Origin: Ktedonobacter sp. SOSP1-85
GTDB taxonomy: Bacteria; Chloroflexota; Ktedonobacteria; Ktedonobacterales; Ktedonobacteraceae
Assembly: GCF_016587415.1 (NCBI RefSeq)
Contig: NZ_BNJI01000002.1
Location: 1,426,001 to 1,490,000, forward strand
Length of the DNA: 64,000 bases
Reading direction: 5' to 3'
Positions 35,133 through 42,780 of this stretch are shown here, piece by piece; position 1 is the stretch's first letter; each line of letters opens with the position of its first letter. The notes below the pieces were generated by a model, which ran no database searches, was not told the DNA's origin, and saw nothing but the letters and a program-made list of their open reading frames with translations. Made by a program: the position numbers and the translations under genes.

Positions 35133-35807
35133 TCATACGTTTGGGGAGTGCGTTTGGGTAGGGGCATTATACCCATTGTGAGTGGGCAATGACTTTTCGG
35201 TAGAAAGAATAGCACGTTGCCTAATAATCTCACTAATGACACGCTCTTCGTTCTGAGAAACTGACGAACTGGCAATAATAAGTGAGAGTTGTGCGCAGGT
35301 ACGCTCCTTGTCTGCAGGTGCTAATCCCTGGCAAATACTGTTAGCGAGCATATAGTTTTGTAAGCGCTCAAGGCTTTTGTGAAACGTCTGAAGTTGAGTA
35401 GATGCTCGGTTATACAAAGAGAAGTTGATACCAGAAATTACTTGAACAAGACCTCCTGCAATGGTACTGATAACAGTGGTTGTAATACTTGTAGATAGAC
35501 CAAACACCATAAAAATAAGCGTGCTAAAGAAGAAAAAAGTGCCAAGAGCGGCGAAAAAAAGCGCAACAATAAAACTCAGGTTCGCTCGAAACAGAACGTT
35601 TTTGTGGTACTGCTTTCCCATCTCCATTTGCAGGACGAGCATCTCTTTGACGTCGTCTATCGCCGCCTGTTTGAATCCTTCCTTAATCTGGTCGCAAACT
35701 CTAATTGTCTCATTCGTATGAGAACGTATGATGAAGACACTGAAGATGACAATAGCAACTAAGCCGAAAAGAGCCGCTCCTATCAAGATAACAACTGTAA
35801 ACACCAT
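35133..35807 (-). CDS. two-helix membrane protein, TRADD-N-associated type
   Basis: A 224-residue protein with an N-terminal helix (about 3-27), a cytoplasmic helix, then paired helices (LSFIVALFFAALGTFFFFST and a following segment) and SGINFSLYNRASTQLQTFHK with SLERLQNYMLANSICQGL. I recall this last block from the TRADD-N-associated membrane domain found in predicted bacterial conflict and signalling systems. ttggaggtgaaacg precedes the ATG. No effector gene is adjacent. Confidence 0.65.
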   Translation of the reverse strand: MVFTVVILIGAALFGLVAIVIFSVFIIRSHTNETIRVCDQIKEGFKQAAIDDVKEMLVLQMEMGKQYHKNVLFRANLSFIVALFFAALGTFFFFSTLIFMVFGLSTSITTTVISTIAGGLVQVISGINFSLYNRASTQLQTFHKSLERLQNYMLANSICQGLAPADKERTCAQLSLIIASSSVSQNEERVISEIIRQRAILSTEKSLPTHNGYNAPTQTHSPNV

Positions 35808-36183
35808 CGTTTCACCTCCAAAAGCAATACTGTACTATACAGGTAACGAGAAATATTTTAATTTTTTGCTGCTAGATTCTGGTAAAAAATACGAATGGAT
35901 GAGGGATAGCATATCACGTTTTAACCATTTAATGAAAAGGTACTAGGTGTAAAAAATAACAATAAGAGCAAAAATACACGCCTAGTTAGATTGGGCTCTG
36001 CTTTCCCTGGTGGGAACGACGAAAATTAAGAGCAGTGTTTCTCTTTTTTATGTTTTTCTACAGGTAGATATGTCCCCAGAATCTAGAGATAAGGGAAAGG
36101 AAAACGTTGAATTGAACTGTTCTTAGGAGTTCGGTTCAGGTAGTAGTCTCCCCGTGAAGATGATGAAACGCAATAAATGTACT
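35808..36183. other. intergenic, no gene seen
   Basis: AT-rich spacer between the starts of the membrane gene and the 3' end of the GH18 gene. No conserved frame, repeat or convincing promoter was found. Confidence 0.4.
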
Positions 36184-37197
36184 TCACACTCTGGTAAAGT
36201 CGCGAAAGCACATGAGAAAGGCATACAGCGATGGTTGATGCCAAGGCGGACTCACACTATCGCTACACATCGTGGAGGCCTGCGAATCAGTGATCTCTTT
36301 GTTGCGTTCAAACTCTGCCTGATTGGTGCAAGCCCTGTCCCTCGTGAGTGACCACATAGAGAGCCGGGCGAGGTGGTGCTTCTGCCCAAATGCCAGCAAG
36401 GTATGTGCGTCATCGAGGGTAAAGATTTGATCCCCGACATCATTGCGCCCAATCATTGGGGTGATGCCGAGCATTCCCCAGGCGTGTTGTGCCGCTTCAC
36501 GATCTGTTGATGGGAAGAAGAGGGTTTGCAGCCATGCGTGGATGGAGGTTGCTGCACGCAGGGCATCCTGACCCATGTTGCGGTGGCGTGGGTAGTCTCC
36601 ATAGTCCATCGTCATGAAATTGACGGTGGCAAGGTGCAGATGTGGATCTTGTGCATCTTTGAGGAGGCGTTTGACCTGGGCGAAGTTTTCCTCATCAGGA
36701 ACGGCGGGATCATCCAGCCCGTAAGGGTCTATGGGGAGAGTATAAGAGATCGCGATGCCTTTGTTGCGAGGATTGCGCTGGAGGGCTGCCAGAGCGTGAT
36801 TGCGCTTCTCGATAGAATCATTGTGGGCAAGGAGGGCCTCCCCTTCGATATCCAGGTCGATGGCGGTGGCATGATAGGTATCGATAACGGCCTGGTACTG
36901 CGCCTCAAGCTCTGACTCAGTGCCGTGTTGCGCAAACTCGGTGTCGCTTCCTCCCCCAAAGGCAAGAATTACGCCTCCCCGGGTCGGCCCTCTCCGCAGC
37001 GTTTCAATCTCCTGACGTAGAAAGCCTGTTGTCGCAGCAATACCAGTTGTTCCCCAGACCGCATGACAATTCCCTTCGTCCATAAGAAAACCAAGCGTAA
37101 CTATCACAAGCAGAACAATCCCTCCCCATCTCGTGAGTATGACATACGGTCTTCTTGTCATGAGCGAGAGTAAAGCGCGAGTAAACAGGTGAGACAT
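36184..37197 (-). CDS. GH18 chitinase-like protein, N-terminus altered
   Basis: A 337-residue GH18 TIM-barrel protein. The catalytic DxDxE motif is AIDLDIEGEAL, preceded by GVILAFGGGSDTEFAQ and followed by VNFMTMDYGD and ITPMIGRNDV, as in ChiD-like bacterial chitinases. The first 35 residues (basic, then IVLLVIVTLGFLMDE) blend a membrane-like helix straight into strand 2, and the usual strand-1 segment seems absent. The 5' end may have been replaced or frameshifted. Probably secreted or membrane-anchored. Confidence 0.8.
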   Translation of the reverse strand: MSHLFTRALLSLMTRRPYVILTRWGGIVLLVIVTLGFLMDEGNCHAVWGTTGIAATTGFLRQEIETLRRGPTRGGVILAFGGGSDTEFAQHGTESELEAQYQAVIDTYHATAIDLDIEGEALLAHNDSIEKRNHALAALQRNPRNKGIAISYTLPIDPYGLDDPAVPDEENFAQVKRLLKDAQDPHLHLATVNFMTMDYGDYPRHRNMGQDALRAATSIHAWLQTLFFPSTDREAAQHAWGMLGITPMIGRNDVGDQIFTLDDAHTLLAFGQKHHLARLSMWSLTRDRACTNQAEFERNKEITDSQASTMCSDSVSPPWHQPSLYAFLMCFRDFTRV

Positions 37198-37261
37198 CGA
37201 GTAGCTCCTTCTTCGTTGTTGATCTATTCACGTGTCAGGGGTAAGTGTACTCAACGAGGGT

Positions 37262-37393
37262 ATGAAATGGGAAGAGGAAAACCACCCAATAGTGGCGAAG
37301 TTCTTCCCAGTTTCGGGCGAAGTCAGAGCCACATGGGTGCGAGGTATGCCTGTATATTCGCTCGAGGCGCACGTTGAGGCCGATACATCGGGA
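37262..37393 (+). pseudogene. small gene interrupted by ISKra4
   Basis: From ATG 37262 the frame reads MKWEEENHPIVAKFFPVSGE and continues to DTSG, where the ISKra4 element begins. Across the element the frame resumes as ATPCQQRKSLQQY and a stop near 42096, giving about 57 residues. A related ENHPIV peptide is encoded in the repeat at 8092-8141. Family unknown. Confidence 0.35.
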
Positions 37394-37419
37394 GGGGTGT
37401 AGGAAAAAGTTGTAGGTCA

Positions 37420-38874
37420 TCAAACCGCCTCACGGCAAGCTTGCCAGGACTGATCAAACTCCTGGTTGAGTGCAGCGGTGCGCAAAGCGAGAATGGCATC
37501 AAGGCCCTGGGGAGTCCAACGCATCCCAGAACGTTTGGTTCGCGTGGCGACCACGGTTTTGCACGCCGCCTCCGCGATCCCGCTGCCCAGATGGATGCCT
37601 TGCGCTCGAAAAACCGGGTAGCGCATGCGAGACATGTTCGTGCGGAAATAGTCAGCTTCTGTTTCCCGAAGGCTGCGGGTTTTGCCTGGTTCAGGCGCCA
37701 GAGGAGGCAACTGTTCGATGGCCGCAATCACCTGTTCGACCTTTCCCTCACTGAGGTGGTCGATGGCGGCTTGTGCCCAGGAGTCGGGCAGATCAGGTTC
37801 AGCCGCGAAGGCAGCCCGCGCGACATCCCGGACATGCTCACGGGCATGATATTCATCGACGATCTGGAGGGCTCCAGGAAACTGCTCCTCGGCCAGGTTT
37901 CAGATCCATTTGGCCCCGTCGCCCAGAATGACGACTTGCCGCGCCCGCGAGAGGCCGTGGTGGCGAGCCAGCGCATACAGCTGAGGTGCAAACTCCTCTG
38001 CCGTCGTTCGTCGGGCCACATACTTGATGCTCACCGGACGATCGATCAAGACTCCTGGAACCAGGTCTGAGCGCTCCGGTCCTGGCTCGCCCACAAACAC
38101 GGCTCCCACTTTCACTTCGCGATACGCATCTCCCTCACGCTGCTGTTCGTGCGCTTCCATCGGCACACTTCCCCGGCGGAGTCGGGCCATCACCCCATCC
38201 ATTTCGACATACAGCCGCCGGATTGGCTCTCCGTGTTCTTCCTGGCGTTCTTTTCCACTCTGGTGTTTTTCTGCTCCTTGCGTGAGCAGCTTCTGCACCT
38301 GCTGGTCTTTAAACTGCCGAAATGCTTCGCCAGCAGGCTGGATCACGTGGCCCACTTGCCGGGCGGAGATCGCCAGGGGAAACAGCCGAGCCAGCGTTTC
38401 GGCCACTTCTTCGTGCGTCAGGCGGGCGGATAGAAAGCTCACCAGACGGCGCACTCCCGGACTGCTTCGGCGCCCGACGAGCCCCCACCGCTGATCAAAG
38501 GGGGCGACTCCGGGGCAGGCCGGCAACGGGTTCTGTCTCCCAGCAAGGCGCTTGGGTTCCTGACAATGGTAATAGGCTCGTCGGATGGTCAGAGGTCCCA
38601 TGACAGTGTTCACTTGCTTCTCTCGGTAGCTCACCAGCCGTAGCGTATGCCCACAGCTTCCTTCGGTCGGGCTGGCGGCTTCCTCTTCACGAGCTTTCTG
38701 CCTGAGGAGTTCCTCCAGGGCTGTTCGCCCAAACTCCATGATCGCTTTGAACACCGTTTGCTCTAACTGATCCAGATCCCCCTCTTTCAGGTCTTCGATG
38801 TGACCCACCAGCTCCTCGACCGCTTTCTCTGCCAGGTCCAACAACGCCTCTTTGATCTCTTCATTCGTTTTCAT
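37420..38874 (-). pseudogene. ISKra4-family transposase with an in-frame TGA
   Basis: The 484-codon frame encodes an ISKra4 DDE transposase: YVEMDGVMARLRRGS (first Asp), VVILGDGAKWI (second Asp), and after a TGA at 37900-37902 the same frame continues NLAEEQFPGALQIVDEYHAR to IHLGSGIAEAACKTVVATR. Family members have Trp at the TGA position (KWIWNLAE), so this is TGG to TGA. It truncates the enzyme to 324 residues and removes the last catalytic region. Confidence 0.92.
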
Positions 38875-38913
38875 CCTGAGAGCATCCTTCTCGTGTTTTT
38901 GAGTTGAGTTGAG

Positions 38914-39091
38914 TGTAGATCACGGCGCTTTGTGGGCCCAAATTGGATAATTAAATGGGTGGCAAGACAGGTAAAAGAGGTATATTCAGCACTTAAAAAA
39001 GAACTCATCTCGCTCTACTGGCCGTTTCAGTCGCCTGGGCACACACCCATCGAATTGTCCAATTTTGGCCCACAAAGCAAATTTATTTACA
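38914..39091. mobile_element. MITE copy A
   Basis: A 178-bp element with 39-bp imperfect terminal inverted repeats. Both tips start TGTA and share gctttgtgggcc, then aaattgga and aatt. The interior could encode RQVKEVYSALKKELISLYW, reminiscent of the N-terminus of DUF1016 proteins (weak inference). It differs from copy B at 3 positions. Confidence 0.9.
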
Positions 39092-39809
39092 CTTGACGAT
39101 CCATATATTGCTCGTGCGGCTCATTGCGTGCCGCCTCGAGAATCTTCTGGGCCACAGCTTCAGCACTATCGGGTTCTGGTCCGCCTTGTGGTGGGCGCAG
39201 CTGATTTGTCTTTGGAGTTGCTAAGCTATTTTTGCCGAAATTCGTTGCCGTTGCACGAGGCAACATCGTTGTGATGCGAATATTCTCTGAAGCTAATTCC
39301 TCTCGTGCAGTATCAGAGATCATATTAAGGGCGGCCTTTGTCGCGGCGTATGCACTAATGGCGGGCAGGTGCATTTTTGTAACAATCGAACTGACATTGA
39401 TGATCAGACCTCCGCCGTTTTGACGCATCTTTGGGATGATAGCCTGCATCGCTTCTACAGGGCCAAGCACATTGAGCTCAAAAACCTGGCGAAACTGATC
39501 GATATCTACATCAGCCACATTGCCAAGCACGGTTTGTCCCGCATTATTGATGAGAATATCAATTTGTCCATACTGCTGAAAAACGCTGTCCACCAGAGCC
39601 TCAATCGCATCCTTATTGCGCATATCGGTGGGAACCGCGATAGCCTCACGATGTTGCTCATGAAGCTCATTGACAATGGTAGTAAGGGTATCGGCAGAAC
39701 GTGCCGCAAGTGCGACCTTTGCTCCGGCCTCCGCAAAGAGACGTGCGGTAGCCAGGCCAATGCCTTCGGATGCGCCTGTAATAATCACGACTTTATCCTG
39801 AATATCCAT
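39087..39809 (-). CDS. short-chain dehydrogenase/reductase
   Basis: A 240-residue classical SDR: cofactor motif VIITGASEGIGLATA, NNAGQTV, catalytic Ser in INVSSIVTK and the YAATK pair (Tyr, Lys). Arg after the first strands (ALAARS) favours NADPH. aaaggag precedes the ATG. The stop codon TAA and the last two codons' downstream bases lie in the end of MITE copy A, so the natural 3' end may have been trimmed. GC is lower than in the hydrolase/TetR part, so the unit combines DNA of two origins. Confidence 0.9.
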   Translation of the reverse strand: MDIQDKVVIITGASEGIGLATARLFAEAGAKVALAARSADTLTTIVNELHEQHREAIAVPTDMRNKDAIEALVDSVFQQYGQIDILINNAGQTVLGNVADVDIDQFRQVFELNVLGPVEAMQAIIPKMRQNGGGLIINVSSIVTKMHLPAISAYAATKAALNMISDTAREELASENIRITTMLPRATATNFGKNSLATPKTNQLRPPQGGPEPDSAEAVAQKILEAARNEPHEQYMDRQV

Positions 39810-39892
39810 AAGAAGAAATCTCCTTTCTCTTTAACAAGAAGCTTGTCCGGTAGTAGTTCGCTAAGCTATAAGCCTTGTGGGGCGAAGCTGCC

Positions 39893-40020
39893 AAGCTTCC
39901 CCACCCATGTCCCAGACGCCGTCGCGGGACGGCTAACGCCTCGCCAAGGGTCCGACGACCTCGGAGGTTGTCCGCGACCGAATCGATCAGAAATTGCGAC
40001 TGCGCTTCTGAGAGCTTCAC
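39893..40020 (-). pseudogene. start of a truncated third cargo gene
   Basis: A GTG at 40020 overlaps the hydrolase stop (GTGA) and opens a frame MKLSEAQSQFLIDSVADNLR, then GRRTLGEALAVPRRRLGHGW of high-GC codons. Around 39890 composition falls and the frame continues into the leader of the SDR gene. I read it as the remains of a gene once coupled to the hydrolase. Function unknown. Confidence 0.35.
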
Positions 40021-40979
40021 TTGGATTCAATTCGACCCAGTGGATTGGGACTCTCCACCAAAGCCGTGCGCGCTGCCGGCCAGGCGGGGTCTCCGGGGTA
40101 GAGCGCGGTGCGGAGGTAGGCCCAGGTAAGCCGCTGGACCGCAGCCAGTCGCTCTGGGTTCTCGTCGGTCGTCTCAGCCGCGTCGTACCCCGCAATTCCG
40201 CCAAGCCCATGCTTTGCGCCAAACAACGTAAGCAAGCACTTGGGGCCGGGACTCAGGAAGTACGGATCAGCATGCCAGTCCGCGCCCCGGACCGTCAGAT
40301 GGGGCGAGACATCTTTATCGCCCGTGACCACGAGGGCCGGCGTCGTCATCTCAGCAAAGCTGGAGTGCAAGAAGAATGAATAATGCTCAGCCGCGAACAC
40401 GCTGAGATCAGCACCGCCCCTGCCAGGCGCGGCAAGCAGCACACCCGCTTTAATCCGGGAATCGGCCATATCCACTTCCGTTCCGTCATTGGGATCGGTA
40501 AGCCGCGCGCCCAACAGCATACTTGTCGTGTGCCCGCCCATTGAATGCCCAGCCGCGGCGATCCGGCTTCGGTCCAGGCGCCCGCTGAGTTGCGGCACGG
40601 AAGCCTCGATAAGGTCAAGCTGGTCGAGGATGAGCTTCATGTCCTCTACGCGGGACCGCCAGAACAAGGGTCCTCCGGGAGCGTCTCTGAGGCCTAGCTC
40701 CCTTGAGTCGAGATGGGTGGGCTGGAGCACGACGAAGCCGTGAGCAGCCCAGAAATCGGCGAGTGGGCCGTAGCCGTGCAACGAGGAAAGATACCACGAG
40801 TTTCCGTGGCCGTGCGAGAAGAGGATGATGGGGAGATCGCGCCCGGTCACGGGGGCGGAAACTCGCATCTGCAAATCCACGCCGCGCCCCGGAGCTGACA
40901 ACACCACCGGACTGACAGAGACGACAGGAGTAGGCGCACTCATGGCCACGGATGTCGCCGCCATGTCTGATTCGTTCAT
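40017..40979 (-). CDS. alpha/beta hydrolase (PAF-acetylhydrolase/dienelactone type)
   Basis: A 320-residue hydrolase: oxyanion region IILFSHGHGNSWY, nucleophile elbow AAAGHSMGGHTTS, acid VVTGDKDVSPH and a His in FGAKHGLGGIAGY. No signal peptide. ggaaggaagag precedes the ATG. High GC and codon use unlike neighbours suggest an actinobacterial source (inference). Divergent from the TetR gene and controlled from the shared operator region. Likely substrate is a small ester or lactone. Confidence 0.88.
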   Translation of the reverse strand: MNESDMAATSVAMSAPTPVVSVSPVVLSAPGRGVDLQMRVSAPVTGRDLPIILFSHGHGNSWYLSSLHGYGPLADFWAAHGFVVLQPTHLDSRELGLRDAPGGPLFWRSRVEDMKLILDQLDLIEASVPQLSGRLDRSRIAAAGHSMGGHTTSMLLGARLTDPNDGTEVDMADSRIKAGVLLAAPGRGGADLSVFAAEHYSFFLHSSFAEMTTPALVVTGDKDVSPHLTVRGADWHADPYFLSPGPKCLLTLFGAKHGLGGIAGYDAAETTDENPERLAAVQRLTWAYLRTALYPGDPAWPAARTALVESPNPLGRIESK

Positions 40980-41012
40980 AGAAAGCTCTTCCTTCCAACT
41001 CTTTTGCGTATG

Positions 41013-41074
41013 GTATAATATTAGCGGAGCAATGCTCCGCTAATATTATACGGAACAAGGTTCCGCTTTGTCAA
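41013..41074. promoter_or_regulatory. divergent promoter with twin TetR operators
   Basis: Minus-strand promoter: TTGACA (plus 41069-41074), 18 bp, TATAAT (plus 41045-41050), driving the hydrolase. Two copies of one palindrome, cggagcaatgctccg (41025-41039) and cggaacaaggttccg (41051-41065), overlap the start region and the -35/-10 spacer. A larger perfect 19-bp-arm palindrome spans 41013-41051. TetR binding here would repress the hydrolase and itself. Confidence 0.85.
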
Positions 41075-41102
41075 GTGATTGTTTGAGGGAAGGAATAAAG
41101 CG

Positions 41103-41714
41103 ATGACCACCAGCGACGAGGGAACGGGACAATTAGCCCAGCAGAAACCAGCCCGAAAGATTCGGGCCGACGCGCAACGCAACGAGCAGGCGTTGCTCGC
41201 CGCCGCCGCCGCCGTGTTCGTCACGTCCGGTGTCGAGGCGCCAGTGCGTGACATCGCGGCTGCGGCTGGCGTCGGGATGGGGACGATTTACCGCCACTTC
41301 CCGACGCGAGCGGATCTTGTGGTGGCCGTGTACCGCCATCAGGTCGAGGCCTGCGCTGAGGCTGGTCCGGTTCTGCTGGCCAATGCTAGCTCACCGTACG
41401 TTGCACTTGGTCAGTGGGTTAACCTCTTCGTTGATTTCCTGGTCACCAAGCATGGACTTGCCACGGTCCTACAACCCGGCAGCGTCGGCTTCGACGCGCT
41501 GCATACCTACTTCATTGACCGTCTCCGACCCGTTTGTGCTCAGTTGCTCGAGGCCTGCGCCCAGGCTGGCGAGATCCGCGCCGATATGGATGCCTACCAA
41601 CTGATGCGTGGCATTGGCAACCTCTGCGTTGGCGCTGACAACGACCCGCGCTACGATGCCCGCCGCATGGTCGAACCGCTCGTCGCGGGACTCCTCCAAT
41701 CGCGCTCGACCTGA
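41103..41714 (+). CDS. TetR-family repressor
   Basis: A 203-residue regulator with the TetR N-terminal HTH (ALLAAAAAVFVTSGVEAPVR, then DIAAAAGVGMGTIYRHFPTR) and an all-helical ligand domain ending RRMVEPLVAGLLQSRS. ATG 41103 follows gggaagga. It faces away from the hydrolase over the twin operators, the classical arrangement for an autoregulated repressor of a detoxification gene. High GC like the hydrolase. Confidence 0.92.
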   Translation: MTTSDEGTGQLAQQKPARKIRADAQRNEQALLAAAAAVFVTSGVEAPVRDIAAAAGVGMGTIYRHFPTRADLVVAVYRHQVEACAEAGPVLLANASSPYVALGQWVNLFVDFLVTKHGLATVLQPGSVGFDALHTYFIDRLRPVCAQLLEACAQAGEIRADMDAYQLMRGIGNLCVGADNDPRYDARRMVEPLVAGLLQSRST

Positions 41715-41818
41715 TCCTGCTGATCCAGAGAAGGAGCACCTGCAGGACACCTCGCCGAAACAGTAAAGATAGGCGTCAGTACTCGAACAAATGCACCTCA
41801 TACTCATCCTGCATCTAC

Positions 41819-41996
41819 TGTAGATCACAGCGCTTTGTGGGCCCAAATTGGATAATTAAATGGGTGGCAAGACAGGTAAAAGAGGTATATTCAGCACTTA
41901 AAAAAGAACTCATCTCGCTCTACTGGCCGTTTCAGTCGCCCGGGCACACACCCATCGAATTGTCCAATTTTGGCCCACGAAGCAAATTTATTTACA
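41819..41996. mobile_element. MITE copy B
   Basis: Same length and orientation as copy A (178 bp), with substitutions at three sites (cacagcg, gcccggg, cacgaag in place of cacggcg, gcctggg, cacaaag). The right edge is followed by agttgag, the duplicate of the sequence left of copy A. Confidence 0.9.
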
Positions 41997-42129
41997 AGTT
42001 GAGGATACTCTCTTTTTGCCCCCTTGCCTACAACTTTTTCCTACACCCCATCGGGAGCAACTCCTTGCCAGCAGCGAAAGAGCCTTCAGCAGTATTGAAA
42101 AAGCAGGGAAGTTGTATTAGAATGTATGT

Positions 42130-42780
42130 ATGGAGCATACATATTCACCAAAACAATTTGGAAAACTGATTGGAAAATCCGTCAATACCTTGCAAAAATG
42201 GGATCGCAAGGGGATTTTACCTGCGTTTCGGAGTCCGACAAATCGGCGCTACTACACACATGAACAATACTTGCAGTATCGTGGGCTGATTTCCTCCGAG
42301 CAGGGATTGGTGATCGCGTATGCTCGTGTGTCTTCCCCCTCGCAGAAAAAAGACCTGGCTCTCCAAAAAGAAGCTCTGCGCGCCTACTGCCTGGAACATG
42401 GGATCAACGTCGATCAGTGGATCGAAGACATTGGCTCCGCGCTCAACTACAAACGCAAAGGCTTCAATCAGGTCATCGAGCACATTGAATTAGGACAGGT
42501 GGCGCGGCTCATTATCGGCCATGAGGATCGGTTCGTGCGCTTTGGCTATGACTGGTTTGAGCAGTTTTGTGAACGGCATGGAACCCAGATCACGGTGGTG
42601 AACGGCGAAACCTTCTCGCCCGAAGAAGAACAGGTGCGGGACTTGATGGCCATCGTGACGGTGTTTTCTGCGCGGCTTCTTGGCCTGCGTTCGCTCAGAA
42701 ACCTGATTCGAGCGGCAGCTCTGGGAAAGGATATCAAGGATGATCAAGACACACAAGATCAGACTGCATCCCACGCCTGA
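42130..42780 (+). CDS. IS607 serine recombinase TnpA
   Basis: A 216-residue IS607-type resolvase/transposase: an N-terminal MerR-like HTH (YSPKQFGKLIGKSVNTLQKW) and then a serine-recombinase domain with IAYARVSSPSQKKDL (catalytic Ser) and IIGHEDRFVRFGYDWFEQF. All key residues present. The 3' end overlaps tnpB by 41 bp. Together they form an apparently intact IS607 element lying just right of the ISKra4 target duplication. Confidence 0.93.
   Translation: MEHTYSPKQFGKLIGKSVNTLQKWDRKGILPAFRSPTNRRYYTHEQYLQYRGLISSEQGLVIAYARVSSPSQKKDLALQKEALRAYCLEHGINVDQWIEDIGSALNYKRKGFNQVIEHIELGQVARLIIGHEDRFVRFGYDWFEQFCERHGTQITVVNGETFSPEEEQVRDLMAIVTVFSARLLGLRSLRNLIRAAALGKDIKDDQDTQDQTASHA

Larger units (their letters stand above)
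38914..41996. mobile_element. composite unit: two MITE copies flanking three genes
   Basis: Two directly repeated 178-bp MITE copies (38914-39091 and 41819-41996) enclose SDR, hydrolase and TetR genes. The 7-bp sequence agttgag occurs immediately outside both outer edges (38907-38913 and 41997-42003), whereas the inner edges (acttgac... side and catctac) do not match. This points to the whole 3,083-bp unit having inserted once, as a non-autonomous composite transposon, into the ISKra4 element. No transposase is encoded. Confidence 0.85.
37394..42049 (-). mobile_element. ISKra4 element, carrying a nested 3.1-kb insertion
   Basis: The tips are perfect inverted repeats of 23 bp (37394-37416 and 42027-42049; outer sequence ggggtgtaggaaaaagttg). 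Outside them lies the same 7-bp direct repeat atcggga (37387-37393 and 42050-42056), a target duplication. Only about 1.57 kb is ISKra4; the stretch 38914-41996 plus one 7-bp repeat is a later insertion between the transposase start and the right tip. Confidence 0.92.

Noticed and set aside
37420..38874. Recoding of TGA as Trp or selenocysteine in the ISKra4 transposase
   Set aside because: Other genes here use TGA as a normal stop and TGG for Trp, and no recoding structure was seen; a simple nonsense change is enough.
39793..40020. 75-codon minus-strand frame as a complete gene
   Set aside because: Only its first 43 or so codons have the high-GC coding character; the rest is the leader of the SDR gene, so it is listed as a truncated start only.
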